The notes: generated by a model not told the origin, from the letters alone. A stretch of 44,631 nt of DNA from JBCFAY01 sp038562375 (GCA_038562375.1 JBCFAY010000026.1:1-44631); one strand, 5' to 3'; numbered from the stretch's first letter, positions 32,669-41,588 are shown. Numbers and translations are program-made.

Positions 32669-33412
32669 TTATTGTGGCTGGTTTTCCATATGCTCTTCAT
32701 ATTGAAGCACCACGTCGTATGCAAAGGCGCCGTAATCCTGAAAGATTTCGATGCAGTTCGTCATGTCGCAATGGCGGATCGCCTCCCAGGCAGAAATCAG
32801 GAAGTCCGCAACATTGAACAGAACGCCCATGGTACGATACGCGGCGCAGACGCGCTTGCCTACGATGGTGTCGATGCATTCATTGAGCGAAATAAAGACC
32901 ATGTTGCGGGTGAAGGCATAGAGCGCGCGAAAAAAGTCCGAGAACGCGGTGGTAAAGTCGTCAATATCGCTGATAAAGGCCGCCTCGGAAAGACGGATAA
33001 GAATCTCGTCGATTTCGGAGCAAAAGTGCCGATATGCGTTCGGATTGTGGAGAAGGCCCTTGATGATGATGATGGAGACCTGGGTGTCAAGGGCGGTGCC
33101 GAGCGCGAACACATCCCGCATATCGTCCGCATTGAGGATGACAGACCATGCGGCGGCTTCCTCGATGATGCGGTTCTTGTTGGTGATGCGCGTGCCGCGG
33201 GAGGTATGCGACTCCACAATACCCAAATAGTTGAGCGTTTTGAGAGCCTCGCGTACGGACGTGCGGCTGATGTTGTACTGCTTGGCGAGCTCCAACTCCG
33301 TGGGTATCTGATCGTTGGATTTGAAGGAACCGTCCACGATTTGCTTACGGATTTGAATCAAAAGCTGCTCCGTGACGGTTTTCTGTTTATTTTCGCCGGT
33401 TTTGTTTTCCAT
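32669..33412 (-). CDS. GntR-family transcriptional regulator, FadR/FCD type
   Basis: The 247-residue regulator has an N-terminal winged helix (about 13-80; KQIVDGSFKSNDQIPTE, then YNISRTSVREALKTL) and an all-helical FCD ligand domain. The FCD metal-ligand histidines are not clearly arranged as in the standard pattern, so the effector may bind without metal. The start is ATG 33412. It is divergent from the aminotransferase operon across a 585-bp region rich in symmetrical sites, so it is the likely regulator of that operon. It has its own near-consensus promoter. Confidence 0.88.
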   Translation of the reverse strand: MENKTGENKQKTVTEQLLIQIRKQIVDGSFKSNDQIPTELELAKQYNISRTSVREALKTLNYLGIVESHTSRGTRITNKNRIIEEAAAWSVILNADDMRDVFALGTALDTQVSIIIIKGLLHNPNAYRHFCSEIDEILIRLSEAAFISDIDDFTTAFSDFFRALYAFTRNMVFISLNECIDTIVGKRVCAAYRTMGVLFNVADFLISAWEAIRHCDMTNCIEIFQDYGAFAYDVVLQYEEHMENQPQ

Positions 33413-33507
33413 GCATTCAGCCTCTATTTATAGTATTCCTGCGCACATGCATTCAAAAGAGAATGATGCGCCAAAAATGACGATGCAAGTTTATTTCTGT
33501 TCCATTC

Positions 33508-33536
33508 ATTATAAGTATAATCGCAAGGAAAGTCAA
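33508..33536 (-). promoter_or_regulatory. Promoter of the FadR-type regulator gene
   Basis: On the minus strand TTGACT (33536-33531) and TATAAT (33513-33508) are 17 bp apart, 95 bp upstream of the regulator start. This is a near-perfect sigma-A-type promoter. Confidence 0.75.
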
Positions 33537-33549
33537 TCAGGAGCGTATA

Positions 33550-33560
33550 TTTGTCTGTCA
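33550..33560. promoter_or_regulatory. Inverted 11-mer, left copy
   Basis: TTTGTCTGTCA here is the exact reverse complement of TGACAGACAAA at 33772-33782, 222 bp away. The two copies lie just upstream of the regulator -35 and just past the operon start point, so they could bracket a repression loop. Confidence 0.45.
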
Positions 33561-33581
33561 TAAATGTACGTAACAGCAATA

Positions 33582-33594
33582 TTTGTCCAACAAA
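33582..33594. promoter_or_regulatory. GntR operator candidate 1
   Basis: TTTGTCCAACAAA is an inverted repeat (TTTGT-CCA-ACAAA). A near-identical site occurs at 33695-33707. Both lie between the divergent promoters. Confidence 0.55.
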
Positions 33595-33694
33595 ATATGA
33601 TAGCAGCGGAAAGTGATTGCGGTGTCCGCACATGTTGTGAATTCCTGATATTATCCTGGAATGTCCGCTATTGGACAGAATAGAAGCATATATT

Positions 33695-33707
33695 TTGTTC
33701 AACAAAC
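33695..33707. promoter_or_regulatory. GntR operator candidate 2
   Basis: TTTGTTCAACAAA is a perfect odd palindrome, 25 bp upstream of the operon's -35 box. It differs from the 33582 site at one position. A weaker dyad TGTCC/GGACA lies at 33663-33678. Confidence 0.6.
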
Positions 33708-33731
33708 ATAAATTATTTATCATACAAATAA

Positions 33732-33760
33732 TTGACAGAAACAAGCTGAGTAGTTATAAT
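33732..33760 (+). promoter_or_regulatory. Perfect consensus promoter of the aminotransferase operon
   Basis: TTGACA (33732-33737) and TATAAT (33755-33760) are separated by exactly 17 bp. The start point would be near 33767, leaving a 230-nt leader. Such a strong promoter implies tight repression, in line with the surrounding palindromes. Confidence 0.85.
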
Positions 33761-33771
33761 TTATATAAATT

Positions 33772-33782
33772 TGACAGACAAA
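33772..33782. promoter_or_regulatory. Inverted 11-mer, right copy
   Basis: TGACAGACAAA is the partner of the 33550-33560 site and lies 5 bp beyond the predicted start point. The remaining leader (33783-33997) has no gene and no clear terminator. Confidence 0.45.
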
Positions 33783-33997
33783 GCGCCTCGAAGCATTCCG
33801 CACGAACAGGCTGATTACCATTGACATAATAAGAAAAAAACACTCGGCGTATTCACGGACCATAAAAATACTATTTTCTTGCTTTTGCGACTGCGGCCGG
33901 GCTGAAAGCGCAGGAGCGCAGGATAGAGACGCTAAACCGCGACAGCGCGAATAGCTTCGGAACCATCAAATTTCAAATCATGAACGGAGGAAGAAAA

Positions 33998-35446
33998 ATG
34001 GAAAAGAAATGCAAGGACTTGCGCAACATCGCATTTCAGCAGCGTGAAAAAATGAAGGTCACGGAAGCAGACCTTCTGGCGCGCGTGGAGGCTTCGCCGT
34101 TTGGCGAGAAGGCGAAGGCCTGTCTGCGCGATGTCGTGAAGTATGAATCCTTTGGTAGCGTGGGCTGGGGTCTATTCAACACGGCGCCCATGATCGAGCG
34201 CGCGGAGGGCTCCGTTCTCTACGATGTCGATGGACGTCCATATCTTGATTTCCTGTCCGGCTTCTCTGTGAGCCAGTTTGGCAATTGCCAGAAGGAATTG
34301 ACAAAGATCATAAAGGATCAGGCCGCCAAACTGACCCATTATTTCGATCTGTCCCACCCCGAGCGCGTAAAGCTATCCAAGAAGCTTTGTGAAAACTCCA
34401 AAATCAATACGCCGACCAAGGTGATGTACGGCGTAACCGGCTCCGACGGCATCGAGCTTGCGATTCGTGCGGCGCGTTTCTATACCGGGCAGCCCAACAT
34501 CCTAGTGGCTTACGGAGCCTATCACGGCGTCACCTATGGCACTATGGGCCTCACCAGCAAGGGCGGCGGCATGCAGATGGGCTTCTATCCGGTACGTCCG
34601 GATAACCATGTAGGCTATTTCCACTTCCCCCACGCTTACAGAAGTCCCGACGAGGAGTTCTCCGGGCACGGCATGGAGGCGATTAAGGAGCTCGAGCGCG
34701 GTTTGGAATCCAAGGAAACCCCCTTCTGCGACGGCATGACCGGTATCCATAATATTGCCGCGATTCTGGTAGAGCCGTTCCAGAGCTCCGCCGGCTATTA
34801 TATCCCGCCCAAGGAGTACCTCCAGGAATTGCGCCGCATCTGCGACAAGTTCGGCTTCCTGCTTATCATCGACGAGATCCAGGCCGGATTGGGCCGATCG
34901 GGTAAGCTGTGGGCCTTCGAGTATTCGGACATCGAGCCGGATATGATCGTGACATCCAAGGCGCTTGGCGGCGGTCTGCCCATCTCGGCTGTCATAGCGA
35001 AGGAAGAAATCCTCATGGAGTGGGCGCCCGCTTCCCATGTTTCCACGCAGGCGGGCAACGTGCTGGCCTGCGCGGCGGGCAACTATGTCATGGACGTGGT
35101 AACCAAGCCGGAATTCCTCGCCAAGGTTAACGAGATCGGCAGCTATTTCAAGGCCGGTTGGCAGGATATGCAAAAGCGCCATCCCATCATTGGCTACATC
35201 GACAATCTGGGACTCTATACCGGCATCGAGCTGGTGAAGGATCCCAAGACCAAGGAGCCCGCGATGGCGGCGACCACCTATGTGCGCGACGCGTCAATCC
35301 GCGACGGTATGGTATTTGAGGCGGGCGGCTATTACAAGAACCGCCTGCAGCTAATCCCGGCGCTCAATATGCCTAAGTCCGTTATAGATGAGGCGTTTTT
35401 TAAGTTTGACAAGATCTTTACCGAAGCAGAGAAGAATTATATTTAA
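33998..35446 (+). CDS. Class III PLP-dependent aminotransferase
   Basis: The 482-residue enzyme has the class III signature: LLIIDEIQAGLGRSG (288-302) with the cofactor Asp292, and SKALGGGLPIS (320-330) with Lys321 as the Schiff-base lysine. GVTGSDGIELAIR holds the phosphate-binding loop and AYGAYHG the ring-stacking Tyr. Family substrates are omega-amino acids, ornithine, diamines or aminoketones. The ATG at 33998 is preferred because GGAGG (33986-33990) precedes it; an earlier ATG (33980) overlaps that site. It is the first gene of the operon and could remove an amino group from an amino-polyol before kinase action. Confidence 0.92.
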   Translation: MEKKCKDLRNIAFQQREKMKVTEADLLARVEASPFGEKAKACLRDVVKYESFGSVGWGLFNTAPMIERAEGSVLYDVDGRPYLDFLSGFSVSQFGNCQKELTKIIKDQAAKLTHYFDLSHPERVKLSKKLCENSKINTPTKVMYGVTGSDGIELAIRAARFYTGQPNILVAYGAYHGVTYGTMGLTSKGGGMQMGFYPVRPDNHVGYFHFPHAYRSPDEEFSGHGMEAIKELERGLESKETPFCDGMTGIHNIAAILVEPFQSSAGYYIPPKEYLQELRRICDKFGFLLIIDEIQAGLGRSGKLWAFEYSDIEPDMIVTSKALGGGLPISAVIAKEEILMEWAPASHVSTQAGNVLACAAGNYVMDVVTKPEFLAKVNEIGSYFKAGWQDMQKRHPIIGYIDNLGLYTGIELVKDPKTKEPAMAATTYVRDASIRDGMVFEAGGYYKNRLQLIPALNMPKSVIDEAFFKFDKIFTEAEKNYI

Positions 35447-35460
35447 GCATTACAAGCATG

Positions 35461-35494
35461 AATCGGGGAGTATCCAATAGGGTATTCCCCGATT
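35461..35494 (+). other. Stem-loop after the aminotransferase gene
   Basis: AATCGGGGAGTATCC (35461-35475) pairs over 15 bp with 35480-35494 (two G-U pairs), loop AATA. Only TTTGATG follows, so termination would be partial at best. The 35495-35630 stretch before the DhaK-like gene shows no promoter that I trust. The hairpin probably sets the ratio between first gene and downstream genes. Confidence 0.65.
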
Positions 35495-35630
35495 TGATGC
35501 AACATTCCCCCGGGACAATCGTCACGGCAGTTACGGCAGAAAGGCCTGTATCCCCAACATGGGCAGCGCCACATCATCTTTTGCAGCACATAAAAAACCA
35601 TATAACAAAAAAGTTTTAGGAGAAAAGTGC

Positions 35631-36635
35631 ATGAAAAAATTCATAAACAAGCCCGAAAACTTTGTCGATGAAATGATCCGTGGCATTGTGGCAGCGCATC
35701 CTGCAAAACTGGAGTATATCAACAACGACACACGATGCATCGTTAAGAAGGATCGAAGCAAGAAGAAGGTAGGGCTGGCTACCGGCGGCGGCAGCGGCCA
35801 TCTGCCGTTGTTCCTTGGCTATGTCGGCGAAGGCATGCTGGACGGCTGCGCAGTCGGCGGCGTGTTCCAATCCCCCAGCGCGGAGCAGATGTTTGAGGTC
35901 ACCAAGGCGATCGACCACGGCATGGGCGTACTCTATATCTACGGCAACTATACCGGCGATATCATCAATCTCGATATGGCGAGCGAAATGGCCGATATGG
36001 AGGGTATCTCCGTCAAAACCGTGCTCGGCGCGGACGACGTAGCTTCCGCGCCCAAGGAAGAAAGCCATAAGCGCCGCGGGGTGGCGGGCATCTTCTACGT
36101 TTACAAAGCGGCAGGCGCCATGGCGGAAACGGGCGCGACGCTCGAAGAGGTGGAGCGCGTGGCGCAAAAGGCGGCGGCAAACGTCGCGACCATGGGCGTT
36201 GCGATCTCTCCCTGCATCGTTCCTGAGGTCGGCAAGCCTTCCTTTACGTTGATGGAGGACGAGATGGAAATCGGCATGGGCATCCATGGCGAACCGGGCA
36301 TCCGCCGCGGAAAACTGCGCCCCGTGGACGAGGTGGTAGACGAGATGCTCCAGGCGGTGCTGGCGGATCTGTCCCTTATGGAAGGGGATGAGGTGTCTGT
36401 GCTGGTCAACGGTCTGGGCGCTACCTGCCAGGAAGAACTCTATATCGCTTTCAATCGCATCGCGCAGGTTCTCAACGAGAAGAAGCTCTCTCTGTATTCG
36501 AGTTATGTTGGAGAATTTGCGACCTCAATGGAGATGATGGGCTTTTCGATCTCCGTGCTCAAGCTGGATGCACAGCTGAAAACCCTGATCGGCAGCAAAG
36601 CGGATACTCCGTTCTTTAAGCAGTTTCCTTATTAA
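35631..36635 (+). CDS. DhaK-like dihydroxyacetone-kinase family subunit
   Basis: The 334-residue protein is a DhaK domain. His219 in GMGIHGEPG is the residue that covalently holds the substrate carbonyl, and NYTGD (106-110) supplies the acid. The glycine loop reads GGGSGHLP, where classical DhaK has GGGSGHEP. The Glu to Leu change near the substrate site suggests a substrate other than dihydroxyacetone, such as a tetrulose. The ATG at 35631 follows TTTTAGGAGAAAAG; an upstream in-frame ATG is not supported. The DhaL-like gene follows by 15 bp. Confidence 0.88.
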   Translation: MKKFINKPENFVDEMIRGIVAAHPAKLEYINNDTRCIVKKDRSKKKVGLATGGGSGHLPLFLGYVGEGMLDGCAVGGVFQSPSAEQMFEVTKAIDHGMGVLYIYGNYTGDIINLDMASEMADMEGISVKTVLGADDVASAPKEESHKRRGVAGIFYVYKAAGAMAETGATLEEVERVAQKAAANVATMGVAISPCIVPEVGKPSFTLMEDEMEIGMGIHGEPGIRRGKLRPVDEVVDEMLQAVLADLSLMEGDEVSVLVNGLGATCQEELYIAFNRIAQVLNEKKLSLYSSYVGEFATSMEMMGFSISVLKLDAQLKTLIGSKADTPFFKQFPY

Positions 36636-36650
36636 AACAGGAGAAATCCC

Positions 36651-37286
36651 ATGAATCAGTTTATGAAAGATGACTTTGTCAGGTCAGTAGTCTGCATCAA
36701 AAACCGAATGGAGGCCAACAAGGATTATTTGATCGAGCTTGACAGCGCGATCGGTGACGGCGATTTGGGCCTGACCATGCTCAAAGGCTTTACCGCGGGC
36801 ATGGAGGCGGCTAAGATGGCTTCGGATACGGATCTTGGCATGCTCTTTAAGCGCACCGGCTTTGCCATTGCCAAGGCGGCGCCCTCTACTATGGGAACGC
36901 TGATGGGTACGGCTTTCATAGCGGCGGGAAAGATGCTTGCGGGTCTTGAATCCGCAGACGCGTCGCAGATTGGAGGCATCTTTACCGCAATGGCCGACGG
37001 CATCAGCGAACGCGGCAAAGCAAAGGAGGGCGATAAAACCCTGTTGGATGTTCTCTATCCGGTGGGGCGCGCGGTAGAGGCCTTGGTGAGCGATGATATT
37101 GCCCTAAGAATGAAAACGGCGGCCGGCGAGGCCGCGCAAAGCACAGAGAAAGCAAAGTCATTGATGAACCAGCACGGCAAAGCCGCCGTATTCCGTGAAA
37201 AAACCATCGGCCTTTTAGACCCTGGATCGGTGGCGGCCATGCTGATGATCGAAGGCTTTGCGGAGGCATGCGGTGCACAACGTTAA
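36651..37286 (+). CDS. DhaL-like nucleotide-binding kinase subunit
   Basis: The 211-residue protein is a DhaL domain. LDSAIGDGDLG (30-40) supplies the three magnesium-binding Asp residues (31, 36, 38); the usual DGDHG His is Leu39. GDKTLLDVLYPV and LLDPGSVAAM match the second and third nucleotide-site motifs. In PTS-type systems DhaL carries ADP that is rephosphorylated by DhaM; in ATP-dependent kinases K and L are fused. Here they are separate but no DhaM or HPr-like gene is present, so either DhaM is elsewhere or ATP is used directly. ATG 36651 follows AGGAGAA. Confidence 0.88.
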   Translation: MNQFMKDDFVRSVVCIKNRMEANKDYLIELDSAIGDGDLGLTMLKGFTAGMEAAKMASDTDLGMLFKRTGFAIAKAAPSTMGTLMGTAFIAAGKMLAGLESADASQIGGIFTAMADGISERGKAKEGDKTLLDVLYPVGRAVEALVSDDIALRMKTAAGEAAQSTEKAKSLMNQHGKAAVFREKTIGLLDPGSVAAMLMIEGFAEACGAQR

Positions 37287-37336
37287 AGCACTGCGGTTAG
37301 CATGCCGTGAATATCCGATATGAGAGGAGTTTCGAT

Positions 37337-37813
37337 ATGTTCAAAGTACAGGAACTTACGAATGAAGTTTTTGCCCCATATGGTACTTTTTTCAACATTC
37401 ACGAGGGCTATGACGAGGGCGTCATCTCCTTTCAAGCGGACCGGATGCCGCATTTCATCGGCTTGCCCGCGATGGACAGCGTTTGCTCTATACGGATTCG
37501 ATACCGACCACTGGAGCTGACTCTGACCGAGTATCATAACGGCTGCGAGGAAGTCTTTGGCGGTTTCAACTGCGACTTGGCGTTCCATGTGGGGCTGATG
37601 GATAACAGCAACAAGCCTATCATGGATTCGATCAAGGTGTTTCGGCTTCCAGCGGGTACATTCGCGCGCGTAAAACGGCGTGTGCTCCACCATGCCGGTT
37701 TCGTGATAAATAAAAACGATGTGGGGGACGGCATTGTCCTGCTTCCGCCATGGACATATACCGTGGACTGCAGTGTGATCGAGTTTACGGCACCGATTTC
37801 GTTCGAGGCGTAA
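37337..37813 (+). CDS. Ureidoglycolate lyase-like cupin protein
   Basis: The 158-residue protein resembles the AllA-type ureidoglycolate lyase fold: FAPYGTFF near the start, YHNGCEEVF in the centre, and LPAGTFARVKRRVLHHAGF, corresponding to the PxG...K..VWH segment. AllA splits ureidoglycolate to glyoxylate and urea. The resemblance is to the fold and a few motifs; a sugar-lyase or isomerase role is possible given the context. The ATG at 37337 follows GAGAGGAG; the earlier in-frame start at 37307 has no ribosome site. It sits between kinase subunits and an ABC importer. Confidence 0.55.
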   Translation: MFKVQELTNEVFAPYGTFFNIHEGYDEGVISFQADRMPHFIGLPAMDSVCSIRIRYRPLELTLTEYHNGCEEVFGGFNCDLAFHVGLMDNSNKPIMDSIKVFRLPAGTFARVKRRVLHHAGFVINKNDVGDGIVLLPPWTYTVDCSVIEFTAPISFEA

Positions 37814-37887
37814 CAAACCGGTTCCGCAGAAACAAACCTAAACCATTCGGCGTTACGATCGAAAAATAAAAGACGGAGGGGAAAACA

Positions 37888-38922
37888 ATGAAAAAGACGC
37901 TTGCCATATTGCTCGCATGCATCCTGCTGATTCCTATGCTCGCAACCGCCTGTACTCCCGCAGAAACACATTCGAATGCGCAGCCCGACGCGGCGTCGGA
38001 AGAAAACACGACCGGCGAACTCAAAAGCGGCGAGGGCAAAGTCGTTGGCTTCTCCATTGCGCAGCTTTCGGGCAATCCTTTTTGGCAGGTTCTCTGCGAT
38101 GAACTGGAAGCTGGACTCGCAAAGAACGGCTATAAGCTGGTTGTGGTGGACGCCACCGGAGACGTGGCCAAACAGACTGCCGACGTCGAGGACCTTATTT
38201 CCCAAGGCGTGAATCTGATCTTGATTAACCCCTTTGACAGTTCTTCCATCGTACCGGTAACCATGACTGCTAAGCAGGCGGGCATTCCGGTCGCGGCGTT
38301 GGACATCCCGATTGACGAGAGCGGTTACTGCGAGTTTACCTGCATCTGCGATAATGAAGAGCTTGGATACAATATGGGCTGGTATGGCGCCTCCAAATTC
38401 CCCGAGCAGGAAGTGCGCGTTATCATGCTTTCCGGTTATGCCGGAGGTATCGACAGCTACCAGCGCCGTTTCGGCTTCATCGAGGGCTTCAGCAACTACC
38501 AGTTGCAGACCTTCTCCCGAACCTCTCTAAAGATCGTTTTTCAGGGTTTTGCCAATTATGCCTTTGATGATGCGAACAAGATGATGGAAGACGCGCTGAT
38601 CCGTGTCGGCAACGATTTCGATATTCTCTACTGCGAGAATGATGCCATGGCTCTAGGTGCTGTTAAGGCTATGACCGAGGCGGGTATCACAGGCAAGGTT
38701 GTGTTGGGTATCGACGGCTGGAAGGAATTCTATGCGGGCATCAAGGCAGGAACCGTCACCGCCACGGGTCTGAATTCACCCATCGAGCTGGCGGCCGTTA
38801 CCGCGGAAACTGTGCATAAATTCCTCAACGGCGTTGCGGTGGATGATTGGAACTATACCACGCCCGATGTAGTTGACATCAAAAATGTTGACAAATACTA
38901 CGATCCCAACTCCATCTATTAA
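37888..38922 (+). CDS. Ribose-type ABC substrate-binding lipoprotein
   Basis: The 344-residue protein has a lipoprotein signal ending LATAC (Cys22) and a periplasmic-binding type I (RbsB-like) fold: VVGFSIAQLSGNPFWQVLCD, then GVNLILINPFDSSSIVP, then a late LGIDGWKEFYAGIKAG. Ligands in this family are pentoses, hexoses, polyols such as erythritol, and AI-2. ATG 37888 follows GACGGAGGGG. A strong hairpin follows the gene, then ATPase and permease genes. Confidence 0.9.
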   Translation: MKKTLAILLACILLIPMLATACTPAETHSNAQPDAASEENTTGELKSGEGKVVGFSIAQLSGNPFWQVLCDELEAGLAKNGYKLVVVDATGDVAKQTADVEDLISQGVNLILINPFDSSSIVPVTMTAKQAGIPVAALDIPIDESGYCEFTCICDNEELGYNMGWYGASKFPEQEVRVIMLSGYAGGIDSYQRRFGFIEGFSNYQLQTFSRTSLKIVFQGFANYAFDDANKMMEDALIRVGNDFDILYCENDAMALGAVKAMTEAGITGKVVLGIDGWKEFYAGIKAGTVTATGLNSPIELAAVTAETVHKFLNGVAVDDWNYTTPDVVDIKNVDKYYDPNSIY

Positions 38923-38955
38923 TGCGCAAGCAACTGAGCATCATTATGTAATTGC

Positions 38956-39000
38956 ATCAGCAGGTGCGTCATAGTGTACTCCTGCAGCGCACCTGCTGAT
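38956..39000 (+). other. Hairpin after the ribose-type binding-protein gene
   Basis: ATCAGCAGGTGCG (38956-38968) pairs perfectly over 13 bp with 38988-39000, with a 19-nt loop. TCGAATT follows, so it is not an intrinsic terminator. It is the third example of a post-binding-protein hairpin in this window. Confidence 0.75.
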
Positions 39001-39048
39001 TCGAATTACTGTCAATGCTGGGTCATCTCCAGCAGTAAGGTGGGAAGA

Positions 39049-40581
39049 ATGGAAGGAATCAATTATGCTTCTGTAGAGACCGAAGCGGATAATATTTTGG
39101 AGCTTCGGAACATTTCTAAGTCTTTTCCTGGAGTCAAGGCGCTCAATGATGTGTCTTTTGTGCTGCGGCGCGGAGAAATACACGGCCTAGTCGGTGAAAA
39201 CGGCGCGGGCAAATCCACGTTATTAAAGATTCTCTCAGGCGTATATAGAAGCGATAGCGGTGAAATGTTCTATGAAGGCAAGCTGTTTTTGCCAAAGACC
39301 CCCATGGACGCGCAGGATCAGGGCATCTGTATGGAGTATCAGGAAAAAACAGCATTTCCGAACCTCACGGCCGGGGAGAACATTGTAGCCGGTCATTGGG
39401 GTCAATATACAAAGAGCGGGCGCAGCGCCGTGGTGGATTGGAATCGGCTCCATGCTGCGGCCGGTGAAATCATTGCAAAACTGAAATTCGATATTGATAC
39501 AAGGGAAAAAATGGAGAACCTTTCCCCTGAAAGGCAGCAAATTGTGCAAATTGCACATGCGATCGCCATACGGGGCAAGGTTCTGATTTTGGATGAACCG
39601 ACGGCAGCGATCTCTTTCAGCCAGGTCGAGAATTTGTTTGAGATTCTGCGCATGCTTAAAGATGAAGGTTATTCCATCATATATGTTTCGCACCACCTGA
39701 AAGAGGTGTTTCGAATTACCGACCGGGTAACGATCCTCAAAGATGGGGAGGCTGTCGGAACCTTCAATACATCGGAGCTGACCGAGTCCGAAATGATGCA
39801 TTATATGGTCGGCCGCAAGGTGGAACGCGTACAGTATCAGACGGATCTTTCCAATTCCAAAACGGTATTCAAAGTGAATGGGCTCACGACGAAGGACGGG
39901 GATTTAAAGGACGTGTCCTTTGCGGTTCGCCGCGGTGAAATTGTGGGTATCGCGGGATTGTTGGGAAGCGGTAAGGAGTTACTCCCGCGCGCGATCGTCG
40001 GGCTGAAACCTTTGGCAAGCGGAACGCTAGAGCTTTACGGGAAAGAATACAAGCCTAAATCGCCCAAACATGCTATTAAATCCGGTATTACTGCTTTACC
40101 GGCAGATCGAAGTATCGAAGGCTTGGTGCTGGAACAGAGTCTCGCTTTTAATATGACGCTATCCTCCTTCGACCGCTTCACAAAGGGCTTTTGGATACTC
40201 CAGAAAAAGGGCGATGAACTTGCTTTGGGAGCTGCCAACGACGTCAACCTCAAATACGTCACGATTAAGCAGGTGGCGAATTCTCTCAGTGGCGGCAACC
40301 AACAACGCTTGATGATTGCTCGCGCATTTATGACCAACGCCAAGATGATTATTTTCAATGAACCCACACAGGGCGTGGACGTGGGCGCTAAAGCCGAAAT
40401 CCATAAGCTGATCCATAGATATGCGGACAACGGCGGCGCGGTAATTCTCGTGTCCTCGGAGCTACCTGAGCTCCTGAGCAATTCCGACCGTATTTTGGTC
40501 ATGGGCAAGGGGCAAATCAACATGGAACTGAGTGCCGAGGAAGCCGATGAGGACAGGATCCTGGAAAGCATGATCGGTTAA
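39049..40581 (+). CDS. Ribose-type ABC importer ATPase
   Basis: The 510-residue protein has two ATPase domains. Domain 1 has GLVGENGAGKST (46-57), a weakened signature LSPERQQIV and Walker B VLILDEPTAAIS; domain 2 has a degenerate P-loop (GLLGSGKE), a good LSGGNQQRLMIA signature and MIIFNEPTQGVDVG. The pattern is typical of RbsA/MglA-like ATPases. ATG 39049 is preceded by AAGGTGGGA; an earlier ATG at 38974 lies in the hairpin and is not favoured. The permease gene follows after 25 bp. Confidence 0.92.
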   Translation: MEGINYASVETEADNILELRNISKSFPGVKALNDVSFVLRRGEIHGLVGENGAGKSTLLKILSGVYRSDSGEMFYEGKLFLPKTPMDAQDQGICMEYQEKTAFPNLTAGENIVAGHWGQYTKSGRSAVVDWNRLHAAAGEIIAKLKFDIDTREKMENLSPERQQIVQIAHAIAIRGKVLILDEPTAAISFSQVENLFEILRMLKDEGYSIIYVSHHLKEVFRITDRVTILKDGEAVGTFNTSELTESEMMHYMVGRKVERVQYQTDLSNSKTVFKVNGLTTKDGDLKDVSFAVRRGEIVGIAGLLGSGKELLPRAIVGLKPLASGTLELYGKEYKPKSPKHAIKSGITALPADRSIEGLVLEQSLAFNMTLSSFDRFTKGFWILQKKGDELALGAANDVNLKYVTIKQVANSLSGGNQQRLMIARAFMTNAKMIIFNEPTQGVDVGAKAEIHKLIHRYADNGGAVILVSSELPELLSNSDRILVMGKGQINMELSAEEADEDRILESMIG

Positions 40582-40606
40582 TCCGAAGAAGGAGCTAAAT
40601 ATTACT

Positions 40607-41584
40607 ATGGAAACGATGAAGCAACTCAGCCGTGAAAAAAATAAAGTTAAAATCGTTCAAATTCTCAAAGATTATATGCTGGTGTTATTCGTTATACTGC
40701 TTTGCGTGGTATTCAATGTCATCAACCCCAAATTTCTGGGTGGCAGCAATATGCAAAATCTGCTTCGGCAGACGGCTGTCAATGCGATTATCAGCATCGG
40801 CATGCTCATCCCGATTATTACCGGCGGCATTGATCTTTCCGTTGGCGCCGTATCAAGCTTCGCGGGTGTCTTGGTTGCCGGGTTTTTGACCAATAACGGC
40901 ATGGGCATATGGCCTGCGTGCATACTGGTCATGATTATCGGCATCGGCATCGGCGCGTTCACGGGGTTCCTCGTCACCTTTATGAATATCGCTCCATTTA
41001 TCGCAACGTTGGCGGTAATGACCATCATAGAGGGCATCAAGTATATCTATTGCCATTCGGTCTCCATATTTATCGTCAATGAGCGGTTCATGGATCTTGG
41101 CAGCGGCAGTACGCTCAATATTGCAAATCCAATATGGCTCATGCTTATCGTTGCCATACTGATGCAGCTTGTCATGTCGAAGACCGTATACGGCCGCAGT
41201 CTGTATGCTCTGGGCGGAAACCGAAACGCGGCGCGCCTTGCCGGCATCAACACCAACATGATGATCTTCTCCAGTTACATTGTTAGTGCGGTTTGCACGA
41301 CCTTTGCCGGTTTGATCCTTGCTTCCCGCTTGGGGGTTGGTTCCCCGCTTGCCGGCGCGACCACGGTCAACAACTGTATCGCGGGCGTTGTCATCGGCGG
41401 CGGCAGCCTGGCAGGCGGGCGAGGCAAGCCGAGCATGGTACTTTTCGGCGCGTTTGTCATCGGCATGGTAGCAAACTTCCTGAACCTTATGGGCGTGCAG
41501 AGCTACACCCAGAAGGTGTTTGTGGGTATTATCATCATACTGGCCGTATACGCGTCCGAGCGGAGCAAGAGCAAGAAGGCGTAA
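40607..41584 (+). CDS. Ribose-type ABC importer permease
   Basis: The 325-residue membrane protein has about nine or ten hydrophobic segments and the RbsC pattern: ISIGMLIPIITGGIDLSVG, YGRSLYALGGNRNAARLAGI and GGGSLAGGRGKPSMVLFGAF. It forms a homodimeric channel with the binding protein and ATPase encoded upstream. The start at ATG 40607 follows AAGGAGC; a second ATG nine bases downstream is also possible. Confidence 0.92.
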   Translation: METMKQLSREKNKVKIVQILKDYMLVLFVILLCVVFNVINPKFLGGSNMQNLLRQTAVNAIISIGMLIPIITGGIDLSVGAVSSFAGVLVAGFLTNNGMGIWPACILVMIIGIGIGAFTGFLVTFMNIAPFIATLAVMTIIEGIKYIYCHSVSIFIVNERFMDLGSGSTLNIANPIWLMLIVAILMQLVMSKTVYGRSLYALGGNRNAARLAGINTNMMIFSSYIVSAVCTTFAGLILASRLGVGSPLAGATTVNNCIAGVVIGGGSLAGGRGKPSMVLFGAFVIGMVANFLNLMGVQSYTQKVFVGIIIILAVYASERSKSKKA

Positions 41585-41588
41585 TGAT

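Noticed and set aside
32536..32817. Plus-strand frame at the 3' end of the FadR-type gene
   Set aside because: Most of it overlaps the regulator gene in antisense and no family is recognised.
33821..33849. Second TTGACA in the aminotransferase leader as a promoter
   Set aside because: No acceptable -10 box occurs at 16-18 bp spacing.
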